This document shows positions 43,630 to 52,194 of a DNA stretch of 64,000 nt, in pieces. The notes below the pieces were generated by a model, which was not told the DNA's origin, made no database searches, and saw nothing but the letters and a program-made list of their open reading frames with translations. This DNA is from DATATJ01 sp963789075. Lineage in GTDB: Bacteria; Acidobacteriota; Vicinamibacteria; Vicinamibacterales; CAVVIG01. Every line of letters starts with the position of its first letter. Within the stretch, counting starts at the first letter, position 1. The translations under genes and the position numbers were made by a program. The stretch spans positions 1,309,031 through 1,373,030 of the forward strand of contig CAWBJQ010000014.1 of NCBI GenBank assembly GCA_963789075.1, read 5' to 3'.

Positions 43630-45316
43630 GAAGGGCTCCATGGATGTGGCGAGCGCGCTGCAGCGCATCCTGCACGTTCACACAAATGTTTTCGACGCCG
43701 ATATGCCGCTGGAAATCGGCGCGGGCGATGAGCTGCGCCGGCTGATGGCGGGCGCCGCACACAATCAGGTGGCGCCCCGACTCACGCAGGATGCGCGCGA
43801 GCTCTTCGATGGCTTTCAGTCCAGTCGCGTCGAGCGCTGTCATGTTTCTGAGGCGCAGGATCACGATGGTCGGGTCGCCGTGCAGATCCTCCACGATCCG
43901 CCGCAGCTTGTCGGTGGCGCCAAACAGAAACGGACCGTGGATCCGGACAATCTTCACATACGGCGGGATCGATTTGTTCTGGAGGCTGTGCGCGTGCCCC
44001 TCGTGGACGTACTCGTCCGTGACCGCCACGACGGTGGTCGTGTCCGCCACGCGCCGGATGAACAACAGCGCGGCGAGCGCCATCCCGACGCCGACTGCGA
44101 TGGTCAGGTCGGCGAACACGGTCAGCGTCGCGGTGACCAGCCAGACGGCGATGTCCGTTTTCGTGAGCCGAAGCAGCTCGGGAATCTCCGACCACTCGCC
44201 CATGTTGTACGCGACCACCATGAGGATCGCGGCGAGCACCGCCAGCGGAATGTGCCGCGCCAGCGGCGCGGCGAACATGAGGATGAGCAGCAGCGTCAAC
44301 GCGTGCACGATTCCGGCAACCGGCGTTCGCCCGCCGGACCGGATGTTGGTGGCCGTCCGCGCGATGGCGCCGGTGGCGGGGAGGCCGCCGACCAGCGGTG
44401 AGGCGATGTTGGCCAACCCCTGAGCGACGAGCTCCATGTTCGAGTTGTGCCGGTCGCCGCTCAGCCGATCGGCGACCATCGCCGACATCAGCGATTCGAT
44501 CGCGCCCAGCAGCGCGACCGTGACGGCCGGCATCAGCAGGCCGCCGATCAGCTCCGGACGGAATGCCGGCAGCTGAATCGCCGGCAGACCGCTCGGAATC
44601 CCGCCGAAGCGGGTGCCGATGGTCTCGACGGGGAGGTGCCACGCGGCAACCGCGATCGTGCCGGCGCACAGCGCGACGATGGACCCGGGTACGCGCGGCG
44701 AGAGGCGATACATCACGACGATAATCGCCAGGGAGCCGGCGGCCAGCATCGTCGCCGCAGGAGACCAGGTCCCCGCATGAGCGGCCAGCGACGTCAGACG
44801 CGGCAGAAAATCGCCGGGCACCCGGTCGATCTCGAGGCCGAACAGATCGCGGATTTGCGTGCTGGCGATCAGGATCGCGATGCCGTTGGTGAAGCCGACC
44901 ACCACGGGACGCGGAATGAAGCGGACCGCCGATCCCATGCCCGTCACGCCGAGGACCACGAGCAGGACGCCCGCCATCAGTGTGCACGTGAACAGCCCGT
45001 CGATGCCATGGGCCGCGACGATGCCGGCGACGATGACGACAAAAGCGCCGGTCGGGCCGCCGATCTGGACGCGGGAGCCGCCGAAGATGGCGATGATCCC
45101 GCCGGCGACCACGGCGGTGTAGAGGCCGGCCTGCGGCGTCAACCCCGAGGCGATGGCAAACGCCATCGCCAGCGGGAGCGCCACGAGGCCGACGGTCACG
45201 CCGGCGGTGACGTCAGCGAGCGCGGTGCGGCGATTGTAGCCGCGCAGGGCGGGGATCAGCGCGGGGACGAGTTGGCGCCGCCGCAGCGCGGCGGCGATGC
45301 CGTGGGCCGATCGCAT
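43610..45316 (-). CDS. SulP-family anion transporter with C-terminal STAS domain
   Basis: 568 residues. SulP transmembrane core (ALRGYNRRTALADVTAGVTV, GLTPQAGLYTAVVAGGIIAI, FGGSRVQIGGPTGAFVVIV, GFTNGIAILIASTQI, GLANIASPLVGGLPATGAIA) followed by a STAS domain (PPYVKIVRIHGPFLFGATD, VILRLRNMTALDATGLKAIE). It imports sulfate, bicarbonate or another anion; the family does not tell which. Start ATG 45316 is 18 bp from the palindromic operator. Followed by the overlapping arsR gene. Confidence 0.9.
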   Translation of the reverse strand: MRSAHGIAAALRRRQLVPALIPALRGYNRRTALADVTAGVTVGLVALPLAMAFAIASGLTPQAGLYTAVVAGGIIAIFGGSRVQIGGPTGAFVVIVAGIVAAHGIDGLFTCTLMAGVLLVVLGVTGMGSAVRFIPRPVVVGFTNGIAILIASTQIRDLFGLEIDRVPGDFLPRLTSLAAHAGTWSPAATMLAAGSLAIIVVMYRLSPRVPGSIVALCAGTIAVAAWHLPVETIGTRFGGIPSGLPAIQLPAFRPELIGGLLMPAVTVALLGAIESLMSAMVADRLSGDRHNSNMELVAQGLANIASPLVGGLPATGAIARTATNIRSGGRTPVAGIVHALTLLLILMFAAPLARHIPLAVLAAILMVVAYNMGEWSEIPELLRLTKTDIAVWLVTATLTVFADLTIAVGVGMALAALLFIRRVADTTTVVAVTDEYVHEGHAHSLQNKSIPPYVKIVRIHGPFLFGATDKLRRIVEDLHGDPTIVILRLRNMTALDATGLKAIEELARILRESGRHLIVCGARHQPAQLIARADFQRHIGVENICVNVQDALQRARHIHGALHEAAVR

Positions 45317-45324
45317 CCTGATTA

Positions 45325-45360
45325 TTGTATATCATGAATATAGCAATATTCATATATATT
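45325..45360. promoter_or_regulatory. AT-rich palindromic operator before sulP-arsR
   Basis: The core atgaatat-agca-atattcat (45334-45353) is a perfect 8-4-8 palindrome, extended by tatat/atata on both sides. Its AT content contrasts sharply with the flanks. Geometry and position fit an ArsR-type dimer site. Confidence 0.7.
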
Positions 45361-45404
45361 GCGGCGCGCGTCGGGGCGATCGGTTGCGGGCGATCGTCGG
45401 ACCC

Positions 45405-45426
45405 GGGCCGACACAGAGGTCGGCCC
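45405..45426. repeat. Hairpin gggccgac-acagag-gtcggccc
   Basis: Perfect 8-bp stem followed by cctacgacgg. I know this kind of element (gggccgacac..gtcggcccctacg) as a dispersed intergenic repeat in environmental genomes. Could also act as terminator for sulP's opposite strand, but there is no T tract. Confidence 0.45.
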
Positions 45427-45588
45427 CTACGACGGCGCAGCAGGCCGGCGTCCGGCGAGGCGGTAATCGATGCCGCGCGAAGCACTTACGCGTCTGCCGC
45501 GGTCGGAACTGTCGGGTTTTGTGACGAAAAAGTTACAGGTTCGAGGTTCCACCTTGCGCGGCGGCGTGATTCAGAGTGACCATACCGC

Positions 45589-45834
45589 ATGCCCGACGAT
45601 GATCTCCGCGCCGAACTCGACCGGCTCAAAGCCGAAAATGAGCGCCTCAAAAATCAGGGGCCGCGCGGCGTCAGCCTGAAAGTCAGCGAGAAGGGCGGCG
45701 TGTCCGTCTATGGACTCGGACGTTTTCCGGTCACGCTCTACAAGGAGCAGTGGACCAAGCTGCTCGCCATGGCGGACGAGATCCGCACCTTCATCAAAGA
45801 GAACGACAGCCGGCTGAAGACGAAAGGCGATTAG
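45589..45834 (+). CDS. Conserved small protein with N-terminal coiled coil
   Basis: 81 residues. LRAELDRLKAENERLKNQ is a short heptad coiled coil. GVSLKVSEKGGVSVYGLGRF, PVTLYKEQWTKLLAMADEIR and TFIKENDSRLK follow. I know it as a conserved uncharacterised protein in several phyla, with a GRFPVTLYKEQW signature. Six bases separate its stop from the DUF1697 gene, so the two form an operon. Function unknown. Confidence 0.7.
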   Translation: MPDDDLRAELDRLKAENERLKNQGPRGVSLKVSEKGGVSVYGLGRFPVTLYKEQWTKLLAMADEIRTFIKENDSRLKTKGD

Positions 45835-45840
45835 CGCGGC

Positions 45841-46423
45841 GTGAAGAAGGACGCTGAGCGCAAGGAGCCGCGTCGCGCGGGTGCGCGGTATGTCGCGCTG
45901 CTCCGCGGCATCAACGTCGGTCGCGCCAAGCGGATTGCGATGGCCGATCTGCGCGCGCTCGTCGAGGCGCTCGGATACGCCGACGTGCGGACGCTCCTCA
46001 ACAGCGGCAACATCGTCTTCACGGCCACGCCGGCAACCGCTCGCGCCGCCGGCCCGCGCATTGAGCGGGCCATGGCCGATCGGCTCAAGGTGTCGGCGCG
46101 CGTCACCGGTGCTGAGCGCGTCGGAGCTCGCGGACGCGATCGCCGGAAATCCCCTGCTGACGATCGCCGACAATCCGTCGCGTTTGCTCGTAGCCGTTCT
46201 CAATCAACCCGAAGATCGCGCGCGTCTGGATCCGCTCACGCATCAGGAGTGGGCGCCCGAAGCTTTGGCGGTCGGCCGCCGCGTGGCGTATCTGTGGTGC
46301 GCGGACGGCATTCTTGCCAGCCCGCTTGCCGTCGCCGTCGGCCGCGTGTTGGGCGACGCCGCGACCTCGCGCAACTGGGCGACCATGATCAAACTACACG
46401 CACTTGCGGTCGACGCGGGCTGA
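45841..46423 (+). CDS. DUF1697-family protein, frameshifted
   Basis: About 193 residues. YVALLRGINVGRAKRIAMAD, LRALVEALGYADVRTLLNSG and NIVFTA are the DUF1697 start. The second half (LADAIAGNPLLTIADNPSRL, ALAVGRRVAYLWCADGILAS, NWATMIKLHALA) lies one frame later, with the shift near 46110. Start GTG 45841. The function of the family is unknown. The stop overlaps the end of the convergent methyltransferase gene by about 30 bp. Confidence 0.75.
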
Positions 46424-47244
46424 CGCGCGAGGTTTTGTGGCGACGGTCGCCAGCAGATAGCCGTGTCGCCGCACGGCCGGCAGGTGCCGATCGAGGAAAG
46501 ACGAACGGCCACACGCAGCGCTCCGGTGACCCTCGCGAGCGGCCGGCACCACGAATGACACGCCAGGTCGAGCATCCGGAGCCATCCGGGGATGAAGAGA
46601 ATCGCGGTTTCGGCCACGACCGTCAAGCCCGCCTCTTCGAGCAGCTCGTCTCAGCGCGCGGCGCGAATAGGACTTCTCGTACCCGTATGCGTACAGTCCC
46701 GACCGCCTGGAGCACCGTGGCGAACAGCGGACGCAGAAACGGATCGTGGCGGTTCGGCACGCCGACGATGGCGCGGCCGCCGGGCTTGAGCACGCGCGCG
46801 ATCTCCTCGACCGCGCGCTCGGTCTCGTCGAAGTGCTCGATGGTGCCCATGGAGTAGATGGCATCGAAGCTCGCATCGCGGAAGGGCAGCTCGCGGACAT
46901 CGGCGACGGCGCACTTGCAGGGCGTTGTCGCGAAAGGCCGCGCGTCGCGCCTGAAGCACCGTCGGCTCGGAGATGTCGATGCCGTAGGCGCGCGCGCCCT
47001 GTTCGCTGGCCCAGGCGAGGATGCGCGTGTTCTTGGCTTCGTCCCAGAGATCGGTCTTGAGAATCCTCAGGCCCGGGAGAGCGGGGAAGTGCTCGTTGAA
47101 CAGACGCCGTTCGTTCTCCGCGTAATAACGGGTCGACGCGGCGCCGCCGAGGTCGGGAAACCGCTCGCCGACGTCGGCCCAGAAGCGCCGGTAGGCAGAC
47201 CCGCGCGGCTCGGTATCCGTCGAAGGAGCCTTTGGCGGTGTCAT
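46394..47244 (-). CDS. Class I SAM-dependent methyltransferase, several frameshifts
   Basis: Starts MTPPKAPSTDTEPRGSAY. AdoMet-binding pieces are recognisable in order across frames: EQGARAYGIDISEPTVLQAR (motif I/II), VADVRELPFRDASFDAIYS (motif II-III), GTIEHFDETERAVEEIARVL, KPGGRAIVGVPNR, then YAYGYEKSYSRRALR and AETAILFIPGWLRMLDL. Shifts lie near 46920, 46690, 46630 and 46500. ATG 47244 overlaps the stop of the upstream gene (atga). As the last gene of the exosortase operon it probably modifies a glycan or lipid, but this is inference. Confidence 0.65.
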
Positions 47245-49253
47245 GGGCGCTCTCTGTCGACCGCCCAGTGCCACGCGCCGAACGCAAACGACAGCGGGCG
47301 ACGGATCGCCGTTGTGCAGGACATCGTCGGCCACGCGTCGGAGGATCAGCCGGCATGAAACGCAAGCTCATGACTGCCGGGCGTCAGCGCGAGCGGGCCG
47401 ATGCGATGGCTGCGACGCGTTCCTCGACTGTCAGCGTCTGCACGTCCGCGCCGTCAAGCCGGAGCGTCAAGCGGCGGGCGCCGCGGAAGGCCGTCAGTTC
47501 GACGTCGACGACGGCGACAATCGGCCGTTCGCTGCTGTTCACGATGGTCCACGACGCCTCGGCTCCCATCCATCGCCACGTCCACGCCGCATCGTACTCG
47601 CGCGGAGTAGAACGCCGCCATCGCGACCCGTGTAGACGACTGGCGGTCGGTGCCGTGACGAGCGAACACGTCGCCGTCCGCGAAATGCGGGCGGCCACCC
47701 GCAGGCCGTCGGGCGGGTGCTGGCCGACGCGCCACGGTCCATCGGCCGCGTCTCGCCGCACGAGCAGGTGCGTGTAGCCGGCGGCCGCAAGCTTATCGGG
47801 CGAGGTTCGGCTCCGGCAGTCGTCGAACCGTCGCCGTGCTCAGCGCAATGCGATCGCCGGTCAGCCATTGAACCGACTCGGACTCTGGCGTGAGCGGCGC
47901 GCAGTCGAGGACGTGAACGCGGCCGGTCTGCCGCGGCGACCCATCGATGCGCCATCGTCGGCAGCACGTCGCGCCACAGCGCCGGGCGGCCAGACGGCGT
48001 ACTCGCACGGCCGGCGAGCGCCACGAGCGCCACGCACGCGATCCTCGCGCGCGCCTGGTCGCCGACCGCCAAAGACGCTCCACGCCGATGCCTGCCAGCA
48101 GCGCCGCCATCAGCTGGACGACGACGCCGAACCGCGCGTACGAGCGGAACATCGGGACGACGGGGTAGAGCAGCGCGGACGGCCGCACGAAGGTGAAGGG
48201 ACCGATCGTGCGCTCGGGCGAGAGCGAGCAGACGAGCGCGGCCGCCGCGACGATCGCGAGGATCGGGACCGCGCGAGCGACGGTTGATCGGACTGGCGAC
48301 AGCGGATCTCGGTGACGGACCAGCCACGCGCACACGGCGACGAGCCGGCGAGCGCGATGATGCCCCAGCCGAGGCTCACCTGCTGTTCGAGCAGCCCTTC
48401 GCGCACACCGGCCGCGTTCCAGACGCGGCGCGCGACTCCACCGAGCAGCGGATGCTCGACCGGCGGAACGAGATAGCTCCACCACTTCGCGCTGTAGCGG
48501 AACAGGTCGTGCGCGCGGAAATGCGAAGGCCGCGCGGTTCGGCGAGGACGGCGCGGGCGGCGTACCACGCGTAGACGGCGTCCACGCAGCGGCGACGACG
48601 ACGAGGCTCCCGACCGTGACGCCGAGGCGCCGCGTCGATGCCGGCTCGGCCCGGCGCTTGAAGAGCCAGTAGGCGGCCAGCGCGACCGGCGTGATGACGG
48701 CGGCGATCAGACCCCCGTAGAAGTTCGACAGCGTCACGCAAGCGATCGACGGCGCCGAGAACCGCCACCGCCGCCGGCGTCGCGTCGTCGAGGCAGCGCC
48801 ACAGCGCGAGCAGATAGAGCGGCATCCACTGGGTCTGCGCGACATGCGGGTGGTAGGCGGCGTGCGCCAGATGGAATGGGGAGAAGGCGAAGGCCATCGC
48901 GGCGACGCGCCGCGGCCGGCGGCGAGAGCGCCAGGTGACGCGCCAGCAGGTACGCGGCGGCCGCGGACAAGCGGGAAGCGTGAGGAGAACGAGCCAGTTG
49001 TAGGCCGCGACCGGCCCCGACGCCCGCGCGAGCAGCGCGCCGGCGACGTCGGTGAGCGGCTGCGAGTAGACGCCGACGACTGACGGGGCCGTTCGAACTG
49101 CTCCATCACGGTGAACGGGTCGTGATGGCGTCCGACGATCTCCATGCCGAAGATCCGTCGGACGGCGCGCGCAGCACGGGAGCGGCGATGACGAGCGTGA
49201 GGATCGAGGGCCAACGACGCGACGATCGTGACTTCAGCGACGCGGCTGGCCAT
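47241..49253 (-). CDS. Polytopic glycosyltransferase-like membrane protein, heavily frameshifted
   Basis: Same family as the gene at 8896-10503. Pieces in order over three frames: FGMEIVGRHHDPFTVMEQF, AAYNWLVLLTLPLSAAAAYL, AFSPFHLAHAAYHPHVAQTQ, NFYGGLIAAVITPVALAAYW, FRSYARFGVVVQLMAALLAG and the end LAFHAG...SFAFGAWHWAVDRER. Its TGA overlaps the methyltransferase ATG (atga). The start is near the exosortase stop, ATG 49253. At least six shifts make the exact protein unrecoverable by eye. Probably transfers a sugar from a polyprenyl carrier; it may glycosylate exosortase substrates. Confidence 0.55.
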
Positions 49254-50661
49254 AAGTCACCATCGCGAGCACGACGAGCAACGGACCGGCGAGCGCCCAG
49301 GCGCGGACGTCGCGCACGTGCGGCATGAGTCCGGCGGGGCGAAGCAGCAGGTGCAGCGCGGCGAATACTGCGAGTCTGGGACACTCCGAGCAGCGCGAGG
49401 CCGGCCACGAAACGTCGCCATCGAGAGCCACGAAAGCCGCCACCGACAGCGCGACGATACAAGCCGAGTTGAAAGGCGGGAAGAAATGCGATCGCGCCTT
49501 GCGGATCATCCAAGGGCGTGCCAGCTGTGAATGCCGTCATGACGACGCTGGTGTAGGTGGGAGCCATCAAATAGGCGAGCAAACCGCCCACTGTGCCGCC
49601 GAGCAGCGCGCGGCGCCATGCAGTCGGCCCCGCACCGTGACGCCAGAAGGCGGCACCCAAGACGACGGCCATGGCGAGAAGCAGCTGGTAGAAGGCATGA
49701 ATGAGGAAGAGCGGTGAACCGATCAGCGCGGCCGGCAGCGCGACGACCAGAAGCCGCGCGATGCCGAGACCGACAAAGAGCGGCACCATCGCCACCACTC
49801 CGAACGCGCGCCAACGCCACTGGTTCGATGACGCGAAGACCGCCGCGAGGTACACCGGAATCAGCGGCGTGGAGATGCACTCCTGAGTCACGAGAAATCC
49901 ACCTCGCGCGGTGGACAACACGTTCGCCGTGGCAACGGCCGGAATGCCGAACAGCCGAAGTCCCAGCGCCGCCGCGCGCGCGATGAACGCTGCCACGACG
50001 AGCACGGCGCCGCTCTCGAGGTACAACGGTGAGGCGGCAATGAAAGGCACGAACAGCACCGCGGTCAACAAGACGAAGCGGCGCGTCAACGGCCCGGATA
50101 GACGATCGGACGCCGGATTCGCGGACGCCTCGTCGCGAGAGAGGACCTCGGTACCTTCCGTGCGCGGGCGGAATGCGCTCGCGGCCGGAGCCGCGCACCG
50201 CCGGTCGGCGAAGCGCATCCACGTAAAGACGTAGCCGGCGATCGCCAGCGTGAGCAGCGCCGGCCACCCGTACACGTGGAGCGCCTCGAACCACGCCGGC
50301 GACGCAGCCGCGCGTCCCAGCGTACCGATCCGCACCGTGTTGAGCGCGAGGATCGCTCCGATCCCGCCGGCGGCGCCTGCGATTCGCATTCGCCACGTCG
50401 ACGGGTACGCGAGGATGGCGCCAGGCACAGCGCGAGCGCGTCGGCCCCGCTGCACGCCAGGGTGACGTCGATAGGCAGTGCTGGCGTTCCGAAAGCGTTC
50501 TCCGCCAGACGCGCCTGAAGCTGCGTCAGCGGCAGAACCACGTGGGCTTCGACCCAGCCCAGACGAATCACGCCAAAGAGGCCGAGGCCCCACGCGACGC
50601 CCCGAAGCGCGAACTTAAAAGCCTGCGCGTGCCGGTAACTCTGGGCTGTGGCCGTCGGCAC
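49234..50661 (-). CDS. Exosortase-family protein with two tandem exosortase-like domains, frameshifted
   Basis: Membrane transpeptidase-like protein of about 475 residues. First domain: Cys70 in TLACSGAD, AYPSTWRMRIAGAAGG, Arg in LNTVRIG, His in ALHVYGWPALL, the Cys/Arg/His order of exosortases. Second domain after three TM helices: Cys in TQECISTPLIPVYL, RWRAFGVVAMVPLF, Arg in GLGIARLL, His in FLIHAFYQLLLA. A hydrophobic C-terminal region ends VLAMVTYGQPRR. Frame breaks near 50428 (a missing base) and 49470-49400. GTG 50661 overlaps the SpeD-like gene by 47 bp. Exosortases remove PEP/IPTL-CTERM sorting tails; an IPTL-CTERM protein lies divergently upstream. Confidence 0.75.
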
Positions 50662-50998
50662 GACGTACCTCCTGAATCGAGACGCGGCGCGCCCCGAAGG
50701 ATTGGCTCAACTCGTTGACGGCTTCCAGGCTTTTGAGCCTCGTCGAGCACGAGAAGATATCGATGTTGACGGTGCCGGTCTCGGGCCACGTGTGAAGGAC
50801 CGCGTGCGACTCGCGCAGGATGAGCACACTCGTGAGGCCCGCTCCGGCGAACGCGTGGGACGCGCTGTGCACCACCGTCGCCCCCGCCCGCTCCATCGCG
50901 GCGGCGAACGTGGCGATGATTTCGTCAATCGGCAGCGCTGCCAGCGCTGCACATTCACACAGATCGACTGAGTAGAGCACCGGCGTCTCGGGATGCAT
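50615..50998 (-). CDS. S-adenosylmethionine decarboxylase-like proenzyme (SpeD/SpeH type)
   Basis: 127 residues of the small bacterial AdoMetDC type. The autocleavage/pyruvoyl site is LRESHAVLHTWPE with Ser64, followed by His69 and Cys84 in IDIFSCS, the spacing of the Thermotoga-class enzyme. It makes decarboxylated AdoMet for spermidine, yet no spermidine synthase is nearby. It is the first gene of the exosortase operon. ATG 50998 is followed 37 bp upstream by the tgttca/tgaaca palindrome. Confidence 0.75.
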   Translation of the reverse strand: MHPETPVLYSVDLCECAALAALPIDEIIATFAAAMERAGATVVHSASHAFAGAGLTSVLILRESHAVLHTWPETGTVNIDIFSCSTRLKSLEAVNELSQSFGARRVSIQEVRRADGHSPELPARAGF

Positions 50999-51034
50999 CC
51001 GGCGACATGTTAGTGAAATCGCGGAAAGCGGAGG

Positions 51035-51050
51035 TGTTCAAAAGTGAACA
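51035..51050. promoter_or_regulatory. Palindrome TGTTCA-AAAG-TGAACA
   Basis: Perfect 6-4-6 inverted repeat in the divergent region between the SpeD-exosortase operon and the IPTL-CTERM gene. Likely operator for one or both; the binding protein is unknown. Confidence 0.5.
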
Positions 51051-51142
51051 GCTGACGATCGCCGTCGCTCCTATCATGGCGTCGCTACCCAGAGGCCGGG
51101 ACGACAGGATGCCTCTGCATCGGTGGGCGTCAGAAACGGGAG

Positions 51143-51952
51143 ATGAGCATGCTTCGTAAACGCTTGAGTCTTATCGCGAGCGGCGCCGGATTGATTGCCG
51201 TTCTGTGTGGCGTTGCCGTGGTTCGGGCTCAATCTTCGCTCGGCACGGCCCAGAGCTTCGCCGTGTTGGGCGGCTCGACGGTCACCAATACTGGCCCGAG
51301 CGTGCTCACCGGAGATCTGGGGGTCAGCCCGGGCGCGTCGATCACCGGTTTCCCTCCAGGCACGAAGACGGGAACGCTCCATGCGGCAGACGCGACCTCG
51401 CTTCAGGCACAGAATGATGCGACCACGCAGTACAACGCGCTCGCCGGTGCCGCGTGCACCGCCAATCTGACGGGGCAGGATCTCGGCGGAAAAACTCTCA
51501 CCTCCGGCGTCTACTGCTTTGCGTCGTCGGCCCAGTTGACGGGGATTCTCACGCTCAACGCGCAGGGGAGTGGAAACGCCACCTTCGTGTTCAAGACGGG
51601 CAGCACGTTGACGACGGCAAGCGGATCGTCGGTGGTGCTGATCAACGGCGGAAATCCGTGTGGGGTGGCCTGGCAGATCGGCAGTTCCGCGACACTCGGA
51701 ACGACGACGTCATTCGTTGGCAACCTGATCGCGCTGTCGAGCATCACCTTGAACACCGGCGCGGGTATCGTCGGGCGGGCACTGGCGAGAAACGGCGCGG
51801 TGACGCTGGACACGAATAACATTTCGTTTGCGAATTGCACCACGGCGGGCGCTATACCGTCCGTGCCCACACTCTCCCAATGGGCGATGATCGCGTTGAC
51901 ACTACTCCTCGCCGCTGCGGGCTTCACTGCGATTCGCCGCCGAAGCATCTGA
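51143..51952 (+). CDS. Ice-binding (DUF3494) protein with IPTL-CTERM sorting signal
   Basis: 269 residues. Signal peptide (LIASGAGLIAVLCGVAVVRA). DUF3494 beta-solenoid: LGTAQSFAVLGGSTVTNTG, LTGDLGVSPGASITGFPPG, QDLGGKTLTSGVYCFASSAQ, GNATFVFKTGSTLTTASGS, FVGNLIALSSITLNTGAGI and GRALARNGAVTLDTN. The C-terminus has PSVPTLSQWAMIALTLLL then AAAGFTAIRRRSI: the IPTL-type motif, a transmembrane helix and a basic end. It is therefore an exosortase substrate processed at the membrane. ATG 51143 is used; ATG 51149 is possible. Divergent from the exosortase operon. Confidence 0.9.
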   Translation: MSMLRKRLSLIASGAGLIAVLCGVAVVRAQSSLGTAQSFAVLGGSTVTNTGPSVLTGDLGVSPGASITGFPPGTKTGTLHAADATSLQAQNDATTQYNALAGAACTANLTGQDLGGKTLTSGVYCFASSAQLTGILTLNAQGSGNATFVFKTGSTLTTASGSSVVLINGGNPCGVAWQIGSSATLGTTTSFVGNLIALSSITLNTGAGIVGRALARNGAVTLDTNNISFANCTTAGAIPSVPTLSQWAMIALTLLLAAAGFTAIRRRSI

Positions 51953-51958
51953 CGCCGA

Positions 51959-51986
51959 CCGGTCCAGGCCTGATCGCCTGGACCGG
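51959..51986 (+). terminator. Stem-loop terminator after the ice-binding gene
   Basis: ccggtccagg and cctggaccgg form a perfect 10-bp stem with an 8-base loop, six bases after the stop, followed by catttctcattccc. Confidence 0.7.
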
Positions 51987-52194
51987 CATTTCTCATTCCC
52001 ACCCTTCGCGAAAGTGATCCGCGCGCCGCCGCCGGACCGACCCGACATGCCTTGAACGTTTCACATCTCCGCTCCAGAAGTTTTCACTTTCGTTACATGA
52101 CCGGAACGGGGCTGTGACCTCCGTCCTCTACGCTCACAGTGCGTTGCAGAAGACACACCTCGTTTCCCCCACACAATTCGCGGAGGAGTAGTTC

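Noticed and set aside
45405..45426. Rho-independent terminator or small RNA at the gggccgac hairpin
   Set aside because: There is no T tract, and the flanking genes are transcribed away from it. The motif is better explained as a dispersed repeat.
51035..51050. LexA-type box at tgttcaaaagtgaaca
   Set aside because: It matches neither the gram-negative CTG-N10-CAG nor the Bacillus GAAC-N4-GTTC consensus, and the genes are not SOS genes.
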